A stretch of 64,000 nucleotides of DNA, from contig JALRMH010000048.1 in assembly GCA_026119935.1 (NCBI GenBank), forward strand, positions 1 through 64,000, given 5' to 3'. Below the pieces are notes generated by a model, which searched no databases, was not told the DNA's origin, and saw only the letters and a list, made by a program, of their open reading frames with translations. Of the stretch, positions 42,633-54,553 are shown one piece after another. The stretch is from Endothia cerciana. Taxonomy: Eukaryota > Ascomycota > Sordariomycetes > Diaporthales > Cryphonectriaceae. The position numbers and the translations under genes were made by a program. Every line of letters begins with the position of its first letter. Within the stretch, counting starts at the first letter, position 1.

Positions 42633-45600
42633 TCAGAAGAACAGCTTTAGACCGCTACCGTGCTTGCCGACCTCGCACACCTCACACACAGTGCACACCG
42701 TGCCTTTGTACTTGGTGTGGTACTTGGAACCGTCAAAGGCGCATTCTTCATACGCCGTGCCGCTGTAGATAGGTGTGTGGCTGGCGGCGCAGATCTCGAA
42801 TTCGGCGAACTGGTCGAACTCGATCTCTACCGTGTCGTGGGGGTTGCGCTCGCACTGGGCCTTGGTCTTGCGTGCCTGTGAAAGGGTGTCAGAAAGAAAT
42901 TCTCTCGTCCATTGATGGTTTGGAAGACTCACATTCTCCAGAATCTTGTTAGCGCCGCCATTCGCCAAGATGCGGTTAGCAAAGCTCAACGCCGAGCTGT
43001 AGTTCTTGCTCCTGAATGCTAGGTTCATGGCGTTCAGTAGCGCAAGCTGCCGGTGAGGCACCTCGATCTTGGGAATGGTGAAGTATGCCGACAACTCCAA
43101 AGACCGCTTTATCTTCTGGGGATCGGCGTTGACCTCGTTCGGGGCACCGAGTTGCCTTCGCGCAAGCTCGACGCTCATGGCGACGGAGTACTCGCTTGCA
43201 GAGGTGATGAGTTTCTTCGCCTCGGCGACCTCGCCCTCACTTGATACCGCGTTGACTAGTATCGCGTGCAGGATGCTCTTAAAGACCGTCAGACCGTCCT
43301 CCAGCTTGTTGGCCTTCATCGAGTCGTAGCCTCGTTGCAGGTCGTTGCTAGCCAGGTGCTCAAGATCCCGGGGAATGAACGGCAGCACCTGTCTCAGGTC
43401 CTGCTCATCAACTGTCCGGCGCACGTAATTGACAAGAGGCGGGAGTCCCGCAGATGCAGGCAGGTAGGTCTTGGACGCCTCGTACACTTCAATGAATCTT
43501 GGCTTGAGTGGCGAGAAGTTGACAGCCCCAACTTGCCTGTTGAGAAGGTTCATGGCGCTCTCAAATGATCCTCCCGCAACGTGATCCACCGCCAGTGGTG
43601 AGTTCCGAGCCCATAGATCGGCCTCGCTGCTGCCAGCGCCGCCGGCATCTGTGCTCTCGACATTGACGAAGTCGCCCTCCACTTCTGGCACGATGTCGTC
43701 GCCCATATCCCACCCCGCAGCGTCCCCATCCTCGTCGTCTTCAGCCAGTGCGCCGTTCTTGGCAACGGCATCGTCCTCGACATCCTCACCGAAGCCATTC
43801 GTGGCTGCCGGTGCGTCGTCCAAGGACAGCCCTTCCATTTCGCCCATGAGGGCCTTCTCGAAGAATGACTGTGAGGTAGCCTTTGTAGGCCAGTTTGCCT
43901 TATAGGTTGGCACAACGGGTTTTGGTGGGGTCAGAGCATCGCCGATCTTCGGCATTGTGATCTGATCCTCCGTCAAGCCCGTAGCCTCCAGAATGGCCTG
44001 GCACTCATCACCCATGCCGTATGATTTGGCGGTCATGTATGCCAATGGGTAAAGGTCGACCTCCTTGAACATCTGTACCCGATATTTCTCGCCGAGGTAC
44101 AGGTCGTTCTGGAATCGTGCCGTGAAGTCTCCTCTGTGCTCGGCGATCTTGGCCATCCTTGCAAGCTTGGACTGATCGCCGGTCGCGAGGTAAAGGAAGG
44201 ACAGCTTGTCGAACTGCTTCAGCTTCTGGTAGGCCATCTCCACAACCTGGTGGTTTCCGTGGGACAAGGCCTCGGTGCCGAGCTTCAACCACAGGACCTG
44301 CTTGTCCAACTCCTTGGCCATGTCTACGGCCACATCCAGGTTACCACACTCGAGAGCGAGCTCGAAACGCGTTGTCGGGTCCTGTACAAATTGCAGTGCA
44401 ATTTCAGGGTAGCCCTTCTTTTGCACGTACGAGATGACAGACTGTCCGACCAAGCTCGAGTTCCGGATGATGTCAAGCATTTCGCTGTAGTTCTTCTTGA
44501 CCAGAGCAAGCTTGAAGCGGTACTCAGTAGGATCAATGTGCAGGACCTTAGGCTTCGCTGCACGATCAAGGCAGTAGACGTTGCGGCCCTTGACGCGCGT
44601 GAGGTAGACTGTCGTATCCAGTGTTCGAACGATGCCATTATCACCGTTGAGCAGGGTGTACTTGATGTGGTTGAGGGTGGAGTAGAGAAGGACACCGGCG
44701 TCATCCCAGGTAGCGCTCTTGATCCGAATAGTTTCGTGCAGAGTGCTGACCTGCTCCAGCGTCTTGGTCACAATCGTCACATTGTGCTTGCTCAGGAGAG
44801 CAGCATATAGACCATCGTTCGACCATACCACGTACTTCACACCGTTGACAGCCAGCTCGGCAATGCTCTTCTTCTGCTGGATATCATAGAGATGGACAGC
44901 GGTCGGTGTAATGATGAGGAGGTTGCCAGTTCCGCCAAAGTAGATATCCGTGGTGCCAACAGGGGGTTTGAACGATCGGGTTGTCGAGTTGGACAGGTCT
45001 TTGATGTCAATGGTTTGTGAAGCGGTGTTGAGAACAGCAAACCGATTTCGAGCAACGAAGATGGCTGAGTTGCCTTGGCCACGCTTTGACTCTGCTGGTT
45101 CTATCGCACCAGAGCCGTCACGGGGAAGGTTGATCAGCTCGTAAGAGCCACCATCCGTAGAGGACGTCACCAAGACGGAGCGCTCGGCAGGGTTGTAGGA
45201 CAAAGTCCGAGGAGGGACCCATGCTGGCCCGACCTTCTTAAGGGACAGGAGCGTTGGGCTCTCCGTTCCTTTCTGGAAGTCATACGACTTCACATGCTTC
45301 TCTTTGGTGATGTAGAATAGAGTGTTCTGGTGGACAGCCATCGCGGGCCGCTCGCGTTCCAACTTGAAGACCATAACTCCGTTGTCGTGGCCAGCTGCGA
45401 ACAGGTTGATCTCGGGGTGAGCGGCAATCACCCAGAAACGGTCGTTCTCCCGCTTGAAGCTCTGCACACTGGTCCTCTTGTTGAGGTCCCAGACCCGAAT
45501 AGTCTTATCTTCGCCGGCCGAAAGGATGAGGTCCTGGTGAGGATGGAACAGACAACCGGATGCATTCTGGAAATGTCCCCGGCATGTGTCGACCTCCCAA

Positions 45601-46656
45601 GCCTTGGTCTCGCTCATCCGCCACAGCTTGACCAGCCTGTCGTCACCAGCCGATACGATCAGGGGCATGGTTGGATGGAACGCAACCCAGTTGACGCCCC
45701 TGTCGTGGCCCTCCAGGACGAACTTGACGACAGCATCTGTGTTGCCAAACATATCGGTCTGGTTCTGGTTTCCCCTCGCCACCTGCTCCTCGAAAGTCAT
45801 CGACGTCGGCGCGGAGTGCTTCTTTCGCAGGCCGGAGATGTCCCAAACACGGACAGACTGGTCGAGTGATGCGGAGACGACCAAGTCCTGGGTTGGGTGG
45901 AAGTTGGCGCACATGACATAGTGGTTGTGACCGGTCATGGTGCAGATCAGGGATCGGTTCTGCCAATTCCATATCCTGATGGTCTGGTCGTCGGAGCAGG
46001 AGATAATCCACGGCAATTCGTGGTGGAAGAAGACGGTTCGGACGTAGTCCAGGTGACCATTAAGCGTGAACAGCTCCCGCCTTGTTGTCAGGGACCAGAC
46101 CTTGATCTTGTAGTCATCGCCACCGGAGACGAAGAGGGGTTGGGTCTTGTGGAAGTCGACGCCCCGGACGGGGCCGCTGTGACCTTCGAGTCGATCGATC
46201 AAGGTTCCCATACGGTCTATGTCAGCGCGCCATCGTCAGCATCCATTTTTAAGTTTTGAGAGTGTCTGGGAAGGCAGGGCGCGATGGAGGGCCCGTCACA
46301 GCTTCGACCAGTGCCCCTCCCCATTGCACCTCCTGCCCCGGAACCACCGCCCTCACTGGGTAACTGTATGTTTCCGTGTGGTTGTACGTACAGTCCCATA
46401 GCTGAATGGTCGAGGAATGTAGAGAGACGAGGATCCATGGTCTGCGATCGACTGTTGTCAGCCACGAGAAAGCGACTCGGAAGGAGGTCGGCCTAGCTTA
46501 CCGCTTAGGGTGGAAGGCGATTCCCTTGGCGCGCGAGCTCTTGCTCTCGAACTGTTGGCAGATTGTCAGTGTTGGCCCCTGCTTGCTCCCCACTGGGGGC
46601 AGTGTGAGGTATAGAGGAGGCGGCCATACCTTTGTGAGCATGCCTGAGGTGGCCAT
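42633..46656 (-). CDS. COP1: coatomer subunit alpha (alpha-COP)
   Basis: Alpha-COP is the COPI coat subunit for Golgi-to-ER retrieval. Five exons: 46656-46630, 46551-46502, 46441-46392, 46216-42933, 42875-42633, giving 1217 aa, the standard length. The three tiny 5' exons assemble the conserved start (Met-Leu-Thr-Lys-Phe-Glu-Ser-Lys-Ser-Ser-Arg-Ala-Lys-Gly). Seven WD40 repeats follow, with Gly-Gly-Asp-Asp-Tyr-Lys-Ile-Lys-Val-Trp and similar blades, then the alpha-solenoid, an acidic linker (about residues 850-930) and the C-terminal domain that binds epsilon-COP. The blades recognise dilysine retrieval signals. The last intron (57 bp, 42876-42932) is a multiple of three with no stop in frame. 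The gene is head-to-head with UGGT. Confidence 0.97.
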
Positions 46657-47698
46657 GTTGGGTGGTGGGCGTGTGGAAGCCTAAGCTTCACATCAACTCT
46701 GAGGACAGACTGGCAGAACGGTGGAATTGACCAGAGGTCAGGAAGCCATACGGCGGCCACAGATGGTGCGTCGATAGACTGGAAGAGGCCGAGCCTAGGA
46801 TGAAGTCGGGGAGAGAGATGGGGCCACCTGGGGCGGTTGTCAGGTCGGCGGCGTGAGGTGCTACTGCATGGCAATCCAGAACCTCAAGAGTGGAAAGCGT
46901 GTCCATCTGTGATGTGGGCAAGGTTGCTCGTCACAGCCAGGTGGCCCGTGCTCTGCTCTGCCCTGCTCTGGCCCTGCCCGTGGCCAGGGGTGCTTGCCTG
47001 CCAGGGGTATCTGCCTGTGCAGCCCACTTGAAGCTGGCCCCAGCGTGCCAGAAAGTTAATCTGCCAACGGTGTTCTCTGGGAGACAATATCCCAAAGAGG
47101 ACAGACATGGAATTCTCTTTTGTGCTCTCCTCTCGAAAAATCACTTGCACTAGAATGGAGTCTGCAAATGATCCATAAGACAATTACCACAGCTGGTCTC
47201 TACAACAAATGTGCCCTGGCTATGTCTCTCAAAGTTGAGGGTTGCCCACTGGCCCACCAGAAACCCCAAGCAAGGGGCTTAGGGGCAGCTCCTGGTCCCT
47301 TGACCTGCGGCAGCCTAGCCCGGTTTGGATAGCTTTCAAGGGTATGGCCTAGGTGGCACTTTCAGCAGCGGCACCTATTATTCACTTGTTGTAAGACCTC
47401 AGATGACGAGGTCGAGTCCTCAAGAGCGTGCCTGTGAAAGAACACTTGTCTTTTCTCTTCTCCCTGCAACATCACAAACTTGTGACTGCCCCCAGTAATC
47501 TATCTCGACCAGGAAATCCTACCCAGCCGGCAATGGGAGCATAGAGGAAGCTTAGTGAGCGGTTCTTCCACTCTTCCATACGGAGCATCGAGGCCTGCGC
47601 CGGGTTGCGCCTCGATTCACGAAGACAACTCCACGGTCTCGAACCGGTTCCGGAGAGCTGGTTGCCCTTGCGGCTCGACGACATATCTTAGAGACAGC
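46657..47698. promoter_or_regulatory. divergent promoter region of alpha-COP and UGGT
   Basis: A 1042-bp spacer lies between the two start codons of secretory-pathway genes. No TGACGTG-type unfolded-protein-response element was noticed. ORFs here have no domains. Confidence 0.45.
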
Positions 47699-50600
47699 AT
47701 GATACGGCTGTTTCATCTGCCATGGAGCCTGGCGGCTTCCATGTTGGCAGCAACCTTCTGGGGAGCCCAGACGGTATGCGCCGGGCCATCCGTCGACATT
47801 AGTATGAAGGCGGCCTTTCCTTCCGGCCCATACCTGATAGAGCTTCTGTGAGTCTTGAACTTGGGTGTCAGGGAAAGGGGGAAGGTGTACTGATTGCTGC
47901 CGCCAGGGAGACTGCAGCGCAGGAGAACGCCTCCAGCTATTTTCCCCTACTCGACCGCATAGCCGATGGCCATTTTTCCAAAGCGACGACCGACAGAGAA
48001 TTATATGAGACATTTCTGGATCTAGTAGAGAAAGATGGCCACATACCGAGTGCCGAGAGTCTCTCGACCTTCAAGTTGGCTCTGTCAACTAGGTCTGCGG
48101 CTCCTAAGGTCGAAGCCCACTACCAATACTATCAGACCGGCGTTGAACCCTCATTGACAGGAGACCAAGCGGGTTGTGATACTTGGATATTATGGCAGGG
48201 ACAACAATACTGTTTGCCATCTCTGGACGATCCTCGAGGCCAGTTGCCGGCGGGACAAGAGCGCGACTTACCATTTGATATCGCTCTGGGCAGCGGTCCG
48301 AGCTGCATCTTGTACGCAGACATTACGGCTCCTGGTTTTGGACAATTCCACAAGCTCCTGGCTCAGAAAGCTCGGAGCCGGGAATGCGCCTACAAGCTCC
48401 GACACCGCAGGTCTTCGCACGAGTCTTTGGAGGCGCTGCCTGTGAGCGGATATGGCGTCGAGCTAGCTCTGAAACGGACCGACTACATCGTTATTGACGA
48501 TAGGCAGGCCGAGGAAGACGCAGCTCAGAAGGCCACCGCCTCAGAAATCGTATTGGGCGAGGAGGAAGAGGTGGCCGACCTCAAGCCACTGTCGACATCG
48601 GAGCTGAGGGACCTTGGTCTTAAGGCCGGCTCTTTCATCATGCACGGTGACAGTCCTTTCGACACTTTACTCAAGTTGACGCAAGACTTCCCAAAGTACT
48701 CGACCTCCCTGGCAACGCACAACGTTTCTGAGGGCTTCTTGACGGAGCACACGGCCAACCGCGCCTCCTTGGTGCCAGGCGGTGTCAACGCACTTTGGAT
48801 GAATGGGGTCCAGCTTGTTGAACGACAGATGGACGCGTTTGCCCTTGTTGACCTGTTGAGGCGTGAGCGGAAGATGATTCATGGAGTCATGAATCTTGGT
48901 CTCAGTGGGGATGAGGCAATTTCTCTTCTTGCGCACAACTCTGTGGCCGAAGCGAAGGCCGATGACGCAGAGGTCCAGAGATTCCTGTGGCATGATGGGC
49001 CGGAGGAGGGCAAGGTCATTGTCTGGCTCAACAACATCGAGAAGGACAAGCGATACGAGGAATACCCGAAAACTCTCATGACTCTTCTTCAAGGCGGAAT
49101 GCCTGGCCAACTACCCTCGATCCGACGCGACATCTTCAACTTAGTCATCCCTGTCGACCTCACCCAGAAAAATGACACCATGACGGTGGTGTCCCAATTG
49201 CAGGACTTCGTCAAGCGCAAGCTACCTGTGCGTTTCGGGATCGTTCCGCTGTCTCCCACTGAAGCATCCGAACGTCAGGCCAAGATAGTCTACCACCTTG
49301 TGGAGACCTACGGTCTTGCGGCCATGATGTCTTATCTGATGTCAGCTCTTGATGAAGAAAGATTAGGAGATGCGGACAAGGCGTTATTCGACACTGCCAT
49401 CCTCGATAGGAAGCTACGTGAAGATACGGAAGCGCTCTCGTTTGAGGATGTATTCGACTCTGAACATCACACCGAGCAAATCCGACTCTCCAGGCACTGG
49501 GCAGACCGGCTGCGAGTAGACAACCCAGAACCGGTGCTCTTCGTTGACGGCGTCCCTGTGCCACGTCAGGGCAACTGGATGCCGGCAATGGGCCAGCAAG
49601 TGGGCATGGATTTGCAGCTCATTCGACAAGCGATATTCTACGGCGAGGTCGAAGAGGGGCAGTGGCTGCCAGACTTCTTCTTGAAAGATGCATTTTCGCG
49701 TCGCAATACTGTGATCTTTCCTAGGAACCCCAAGGAGCTCACGGTGCTTGATGTCAACAAGATGCTTCTCGAGCACGCCACCCTCTTTGAGAAGGTGCCC
49801 GTCATTGAAGCCAATCCCGACTCGACGAAGGAAAACTGGGCAGTTCTAACAGTGATCGTTGACCTTACGAACACGGAGGGTGTGAAGTTGGCTGGGAACG
49901 CCCTCCAGTTCCGCACCAATAATCCAGGCATCCGGGTTGATATCATCCATAACCCTGCAGATCCAAGTGGCGCCCACAAGATCAACACTGCGCTCAAAAT
50001 GAGCGAGCCTGATCTTCGCGATGTTGACAGCGAGGAACTTCTGCAAGCTGTTCTGGATGCGTGGACCCCGGTGCCGGATGATCCAGACTATGATACTGCT
50101 CTGCAACACTTCCTGACTGCTGCTGGAGTCAGGCCTGGCCAGAACATGCTCATGCTCAACGGTCGTCTTATTGGACCTATCAACCTGGCGGCGGACTTCG
50201 GTTCCCAGGACTTCGAGCTCTTCTTGGAGCTCGAGCAAGACAGTAGGATTCTGCCCGTCTACGAGGCTATCGAGGAGCTTGGGCTCACAAGCAAGGTCTC
50301 TGGCCCTCTTGCGGCTGCCAAGGTCACTTCGATCACTGCTTTGTCAACGATGCCTGATATTCCAGAGGGTATCTTCGAAAGAGGCTCGCCTCTGCGGACC
50401 TCGGCATTCAACGTGTGGAACTCAAGCCACACGGCCTTTGAGGTCGGCGACAAGTCGACAGCAACGATTCAATTCGTCGCCGTTGTCAACCCGGCCAGCG
50501 AGCAAGGACAAAGATGGGTTCCTATTTTGAAAGTTCTCTCCGAGCTCGACGGTGTCTACATGAAAGTCTTCCTGAACCCCAAGGACAAGCTAGACGAGCT

Positions 50601-52284
50601 GCCCGTGAAGAGATTCTATAGATACGTCTTGGACTCGGCACCGACGTTTGATGACGCCGGCAAAGTCAAATCACTCAATGCCGAATTCAAAGGCTTGCCC
50701 TCAGAGGCGCTGCTCAACGTCGGCATGGATGTGCCTCCTGCGTGGCTGGTGGCATCCAAGGTTTCCGTCCATGATTTGGACAACCTCAAATTGAGCTCCA
50801 TCAAGAGCAACGTTGAGGCCATCTACGAGCTTGAGAATATTCTGATCGAGGGTCACTCCAGGGAGTCTACTGGAGGCCTGCCGCGTGGTGCACAGCTCGT
50901 GTTGGCCACTGAGAAGGACCCCCACTTCGCTGACACGATCATCATGTTCAACTTAGGCTACTTCCAGTTCAAGGCCAACCCTGGATTCTATAATATTCAG
51001 TTGAAGAAGGGTCGCAGCTCAGACATATATCACATCGAGAGCGTGGGTGCGAAGGGCTATAACGCTGTCCTTGGTGACGAAGGCACCGACGTCGTTCTGA
51101 TGGACTTCAAGGGCACGACGCTATACCCACGCATCAATCGCAAACCAGGAATGGAGCAGGAGGATGTCCTCGACGAGAGCGGGTCCGAAGGTGCACTTGA
51201 CGTTGTCTCCAAAGGCCTGAAGAGCATGTTGGGGCTCAAGACCAAGTCGGCCTCGGATGAAGAGCATGCCGAGATCAACATCTTCTCTGTTGCTAGTGGT
51301 CATCTCTACGAGCGTATGCTGAACATCATGATGGTCAGCGTGATGAAGAACACCAAGCATACCGTCAAGTTCTGGTTCATCGAGCAATTTCTCTCGCCCT
51401 CGTTCAAGGACTTTATTCCCTACATGGCCGAAGAGTACGGGTTTAAGTACGAGATGGTGACGTACAAATGGCCACACTGGCTCCGCCAGCAAAAAGAAAA
51501 GCAGCGCGAGATCTGGGGCTACAAGATACTCTTCCTAGACGTGCTCTTCCCGCTATCGCTCGACAAGGTCATCTTCGTCGACGCAGACCAGATTGTCCGC
51601 ACGGACATGTACGATCTCGTGCAACACGATCTTGAAGGCAAGCCCTACGGCTTCACACCCATGTGCGACTCGCGCACAGAGATGGAGGGCTTCCGCTTCT
51701 GGAAGCAGGGCTACTGGGCCAATTACCTCCGGGGCGAGCCGTACCACATCTCCGCACTTTATGTGGTCGACCTCCGCCGCTTCCGCGAGATCGCAGCCGG
51801 CGATCGCTTGCGCCAAAGCTATCATACTCTGTCTGCAGACCCGAACTCCCTCTCCAACCTCGACCAGGACCTGCCCAATCATATGCAGTTCCAGCTGCCC
51901 ATCCACAGCCTCCCCCAGGAGTGGCTGTGGTGCGAGACATGGTGCAGCGACGAGACATTCCCGCAGGCGCGCACAATTGACCTGTGCAATAACCCGCAGA
52001 CAAAGGAGCCCAAGCTCGACCGTGCGAGGCGCCAGGTCCCCGAATGGACTGAGTATGATGACGAGATTGCGGCGCTTGACCGGAGGAGAAAGGGCAAGAC
52101 TGCTGAGATCAAGGAGGAAAGCAGCGATGCGCAAAAGGTCATCCGAGGCGATGGCGAGGTGTTGAGTGAGGCCGTGGAGGCGTCCGAAAGAAATACGAAG
52201 AGTCGAGCATTTGAGGGCGAGGAGCCCCAGAGTGCTGCTCATACGGGTGCGGAGGCAACGGAGAGGCTCAAGGATGAGTTGTAA
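47699..52284 (+). CDS. UDP-glucose:glycoprotein glucosyltransferase (UGGT)
   Basis: UGGT is the ER folding sensor: it re-glucosylates misfolded N-glycoproteins so that calnexin binds them again. Two exons (47699-47847 and 47907-52284) give 1508 aa. Exon 1 encodes a signal peptide and the Val-Asp-Ile-Ser-Met-Lys-Ala-Ala-Phe start of the mature protein. The long N-terminal part holds the thioredoxin-like repeats and beta domains. The GT24 catalytic domain begins near residue 1178 (Ile-Asn-Ile-Phe-Ser-Val-Ala-Ser-Gly-His-Leu-Tyr-Glu-Arg) with the metal-binding Asp1275-Ala-Asp1277 and the later Leu-Asp-Gln-Asp-Leu-Pro-Asn. The protein ends in Lys-Asp-Glu-Leu, an ER-retrieval signal, after a charged tail. 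The intron is 59 bp. Confidence 0.96.
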
Positions 52285-54553
52285 AGTACGGTACAGGTAG
52301 ATTGGACTGCAGCTATATATAGAGCGTGATACATTAGCATATTGCGAGGTTAGAGGCAACGGCAAATTCATTCATATTCAGCTATCCCAAATGCTGTGCT
52401 CGAGGTTATCGTCAAGAGAAATTCATTAGAGCATGGGACTCAGGAATCACTTGCTTCTCGATGATCAACAGAGAGTCACAGCAACCTAGCCGATTCGCGG
52501 ATTACTGACACCCACACGTAAAAGCATCGAGTCACAGCCAGCACTATCTCATAGGCATATGGATCTGTATCACTTGAAGAACCCGGCCTATTCTGTACTT
52601 CCTATAAAGTACTGCGTCCATCATTCTTTATCGATGCACTCCGTGAGTTGACAAAGGTGGCATCCGCGTTGTGATAACCTCACAAAAGACCACGATCACC
52701 ATCAGAATAATACACCATTGGGTCCCACACCTACTTGACTTAACCCAGGACATCGCCTCTAATCTTGCCGCTTGTGGAGGGGTACCTACCTCATCCAAGC
52801 TGAGACGTCAAAGGAAGGCATGCCAAATACGTTACCGGATTTTCAGAGGCGAGTGAGTATGGGCTGTTGTCTATCGGCACCATCAGACAGGGAGGATACC
52901 GGGCACCAACTCGGGTTCTTAAGCCCGGGGCGTATGACATCGTCACCGGACATCATGAACTCGGACGAGGAGAGGGGCCTGGAGCGGCCCCCGGAGCCCG
53001 TCCCCGAACACGCCCTCCTACCGGGGACGTGATGTCCTACCTGGAGTGCCACAAGCGTCTCAAGAACGTCAAGTTCTGTAAAAGGGAATGGAGCCGAGAT
53101 GGACCCCAGCTAGGTCAAGGCGAGGAGGCTGGGGAGAGGATTGCCCCGGGAGACGCTGGCCGCAGGAGAGGGAGGTTTGGAGGTTCTCTGTGTTCTGGGT
53201 GGAACGGAGAGCTCCTGAGTAGAGAGACTCGGGCTATTGGTCGGCGTCAGGCTTTGCGGTATGATGGGCCGTGGAATATGGACTCAGCTACATGAGAAGG
53301 CGGGTTTGTTTTGACCATGACTAGGTGTTTGAATATGACCGGTCGGTGTTAAGAAGCTGCCTTGGTATTCAGTAAACGAGACATCTTTGAGCGCTGGTCA
53401 GTCTCAGAATCATGCTCTGGACACAACGAGACAAATGGCCTGCCTGGCCCTCACGCCCTCAGTCACATCCAGACCAGCCGTCTGTGAGATACTTACGGTC
53501 TTCGAGTTTAACTCTATCAGGAAGCCACCCGACTCAAGGCCTCATTGGTCGATGGGTGTACTTTGGCTGCTGTTTTCCTGGCCGTGGTGATCACTCTTTC
53601 AGTAACAGAACATCTTCCAATATCCACCCAGCAAGAGCAAAAGGCATGTCCTCTCACCATTGCAGGTCGACAAAACGACTTCTGGTGGTGTATTGAAGCA
53701 TGTCAAGAAGGCTCTCGTAGAGGTAGATATGACCAAGGGCAGATGGGAACAAGAAGTCAACTAATGTCGCTCAGGAATTTAGGCTTGCCAGACTCGCGGC
53801 GCCCCCGCGTGACCGGTATCAGCTTGGTGTTACCTGCCAACACTTCATGCTTGATCATACCAAAAGATAAACATGCGATGCCCTGATCACCACACTATAC
53901 AGATTCCACGAAATCAGCTGCGAGGACACGGATCACAGCGTTGCACGCGCGGGTCTTGCCTGCATTTAGATCTTTCAGCTGGGCCACGACGCGGCTAATA
54001 AGCGGGCTGGATTGAAGGGGGCGCACGAGTGAATTCTCAAGTTACGGTCCGAGGCTGGGAACTATAGGATATGGAAAGGGCCACATGGCCCTTGGAAGAA
54101 GCAATCGAGATGAGCTGAGCACTAAAACACGGCTCAGATCTGCACTGTTCGTATCACCTTCCTAGGATCAGGAGAGGTTGATGGCAGTAGAAAGACAATT
54201 AGTCCATGGTGGCTCTCCGAGGCTCGGAATACTTCAGATGAACACAGAATTTGAAACCGCTGAAGAATCCGTGGAAGACATCAAGATTTACCCAGGAATC
54301 AGTATGTTGCGTCTTCATTCCGCAAACCGTGCAGTCACCAGTCTAGTACGGTATATACGTATTATCGCAAGAAATACGGACTTAAGTACCTAGGGCCGCA
54401 GTGCGGCCGCCTCGTCGCTCCGTAATGCTTATTGCCAGCCAATCTGCCGGGGTACTTCCCAATCGTGAGGGTAAATAGAACCTCTCCCAAACTCAACCTT
54501 TCTAGCAGCATAGATGAGTCCGTGGATATAAACGTTGTGAAGCTGAAGTAAAC
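52285..54553. other. 2.3-kb gene-poor stretch
   Basis: No well-supported gene. The one ORF of interest is at 52859-53032 (Met-Gly-Cys-Cys start). The rest has only short frames without domains and looks more AT-rich toward 54.5 kb. Confidence 0.4.
52859..53032 (+). CDS. possible small acylated protein (Met-Gly-Cys-Cys start), 57 aa
   Basis: An ATG frame of 57 codons starts Met-Gly-Cys-Cys-Leu-Ser, which matches the consensus for N-myristoylation at Gly2 with palmitoylation at Cys3/Cys4. It continues as a hydrophilic Ser/Asp/Pro/Glu-rich sequence. The frame may continue through an intron near 53030, where Gly-Thr is followed by GTGATG, but no acceptor could be fixed. No family is recognised, and chance remains likely for so short an ORF. 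Confidence 0.25.
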   Translation: MGCCLSAPSDREDTGHQLGFLSPGRMTSSPDIMNSDEERGLERPPEPVPEHALLPGT

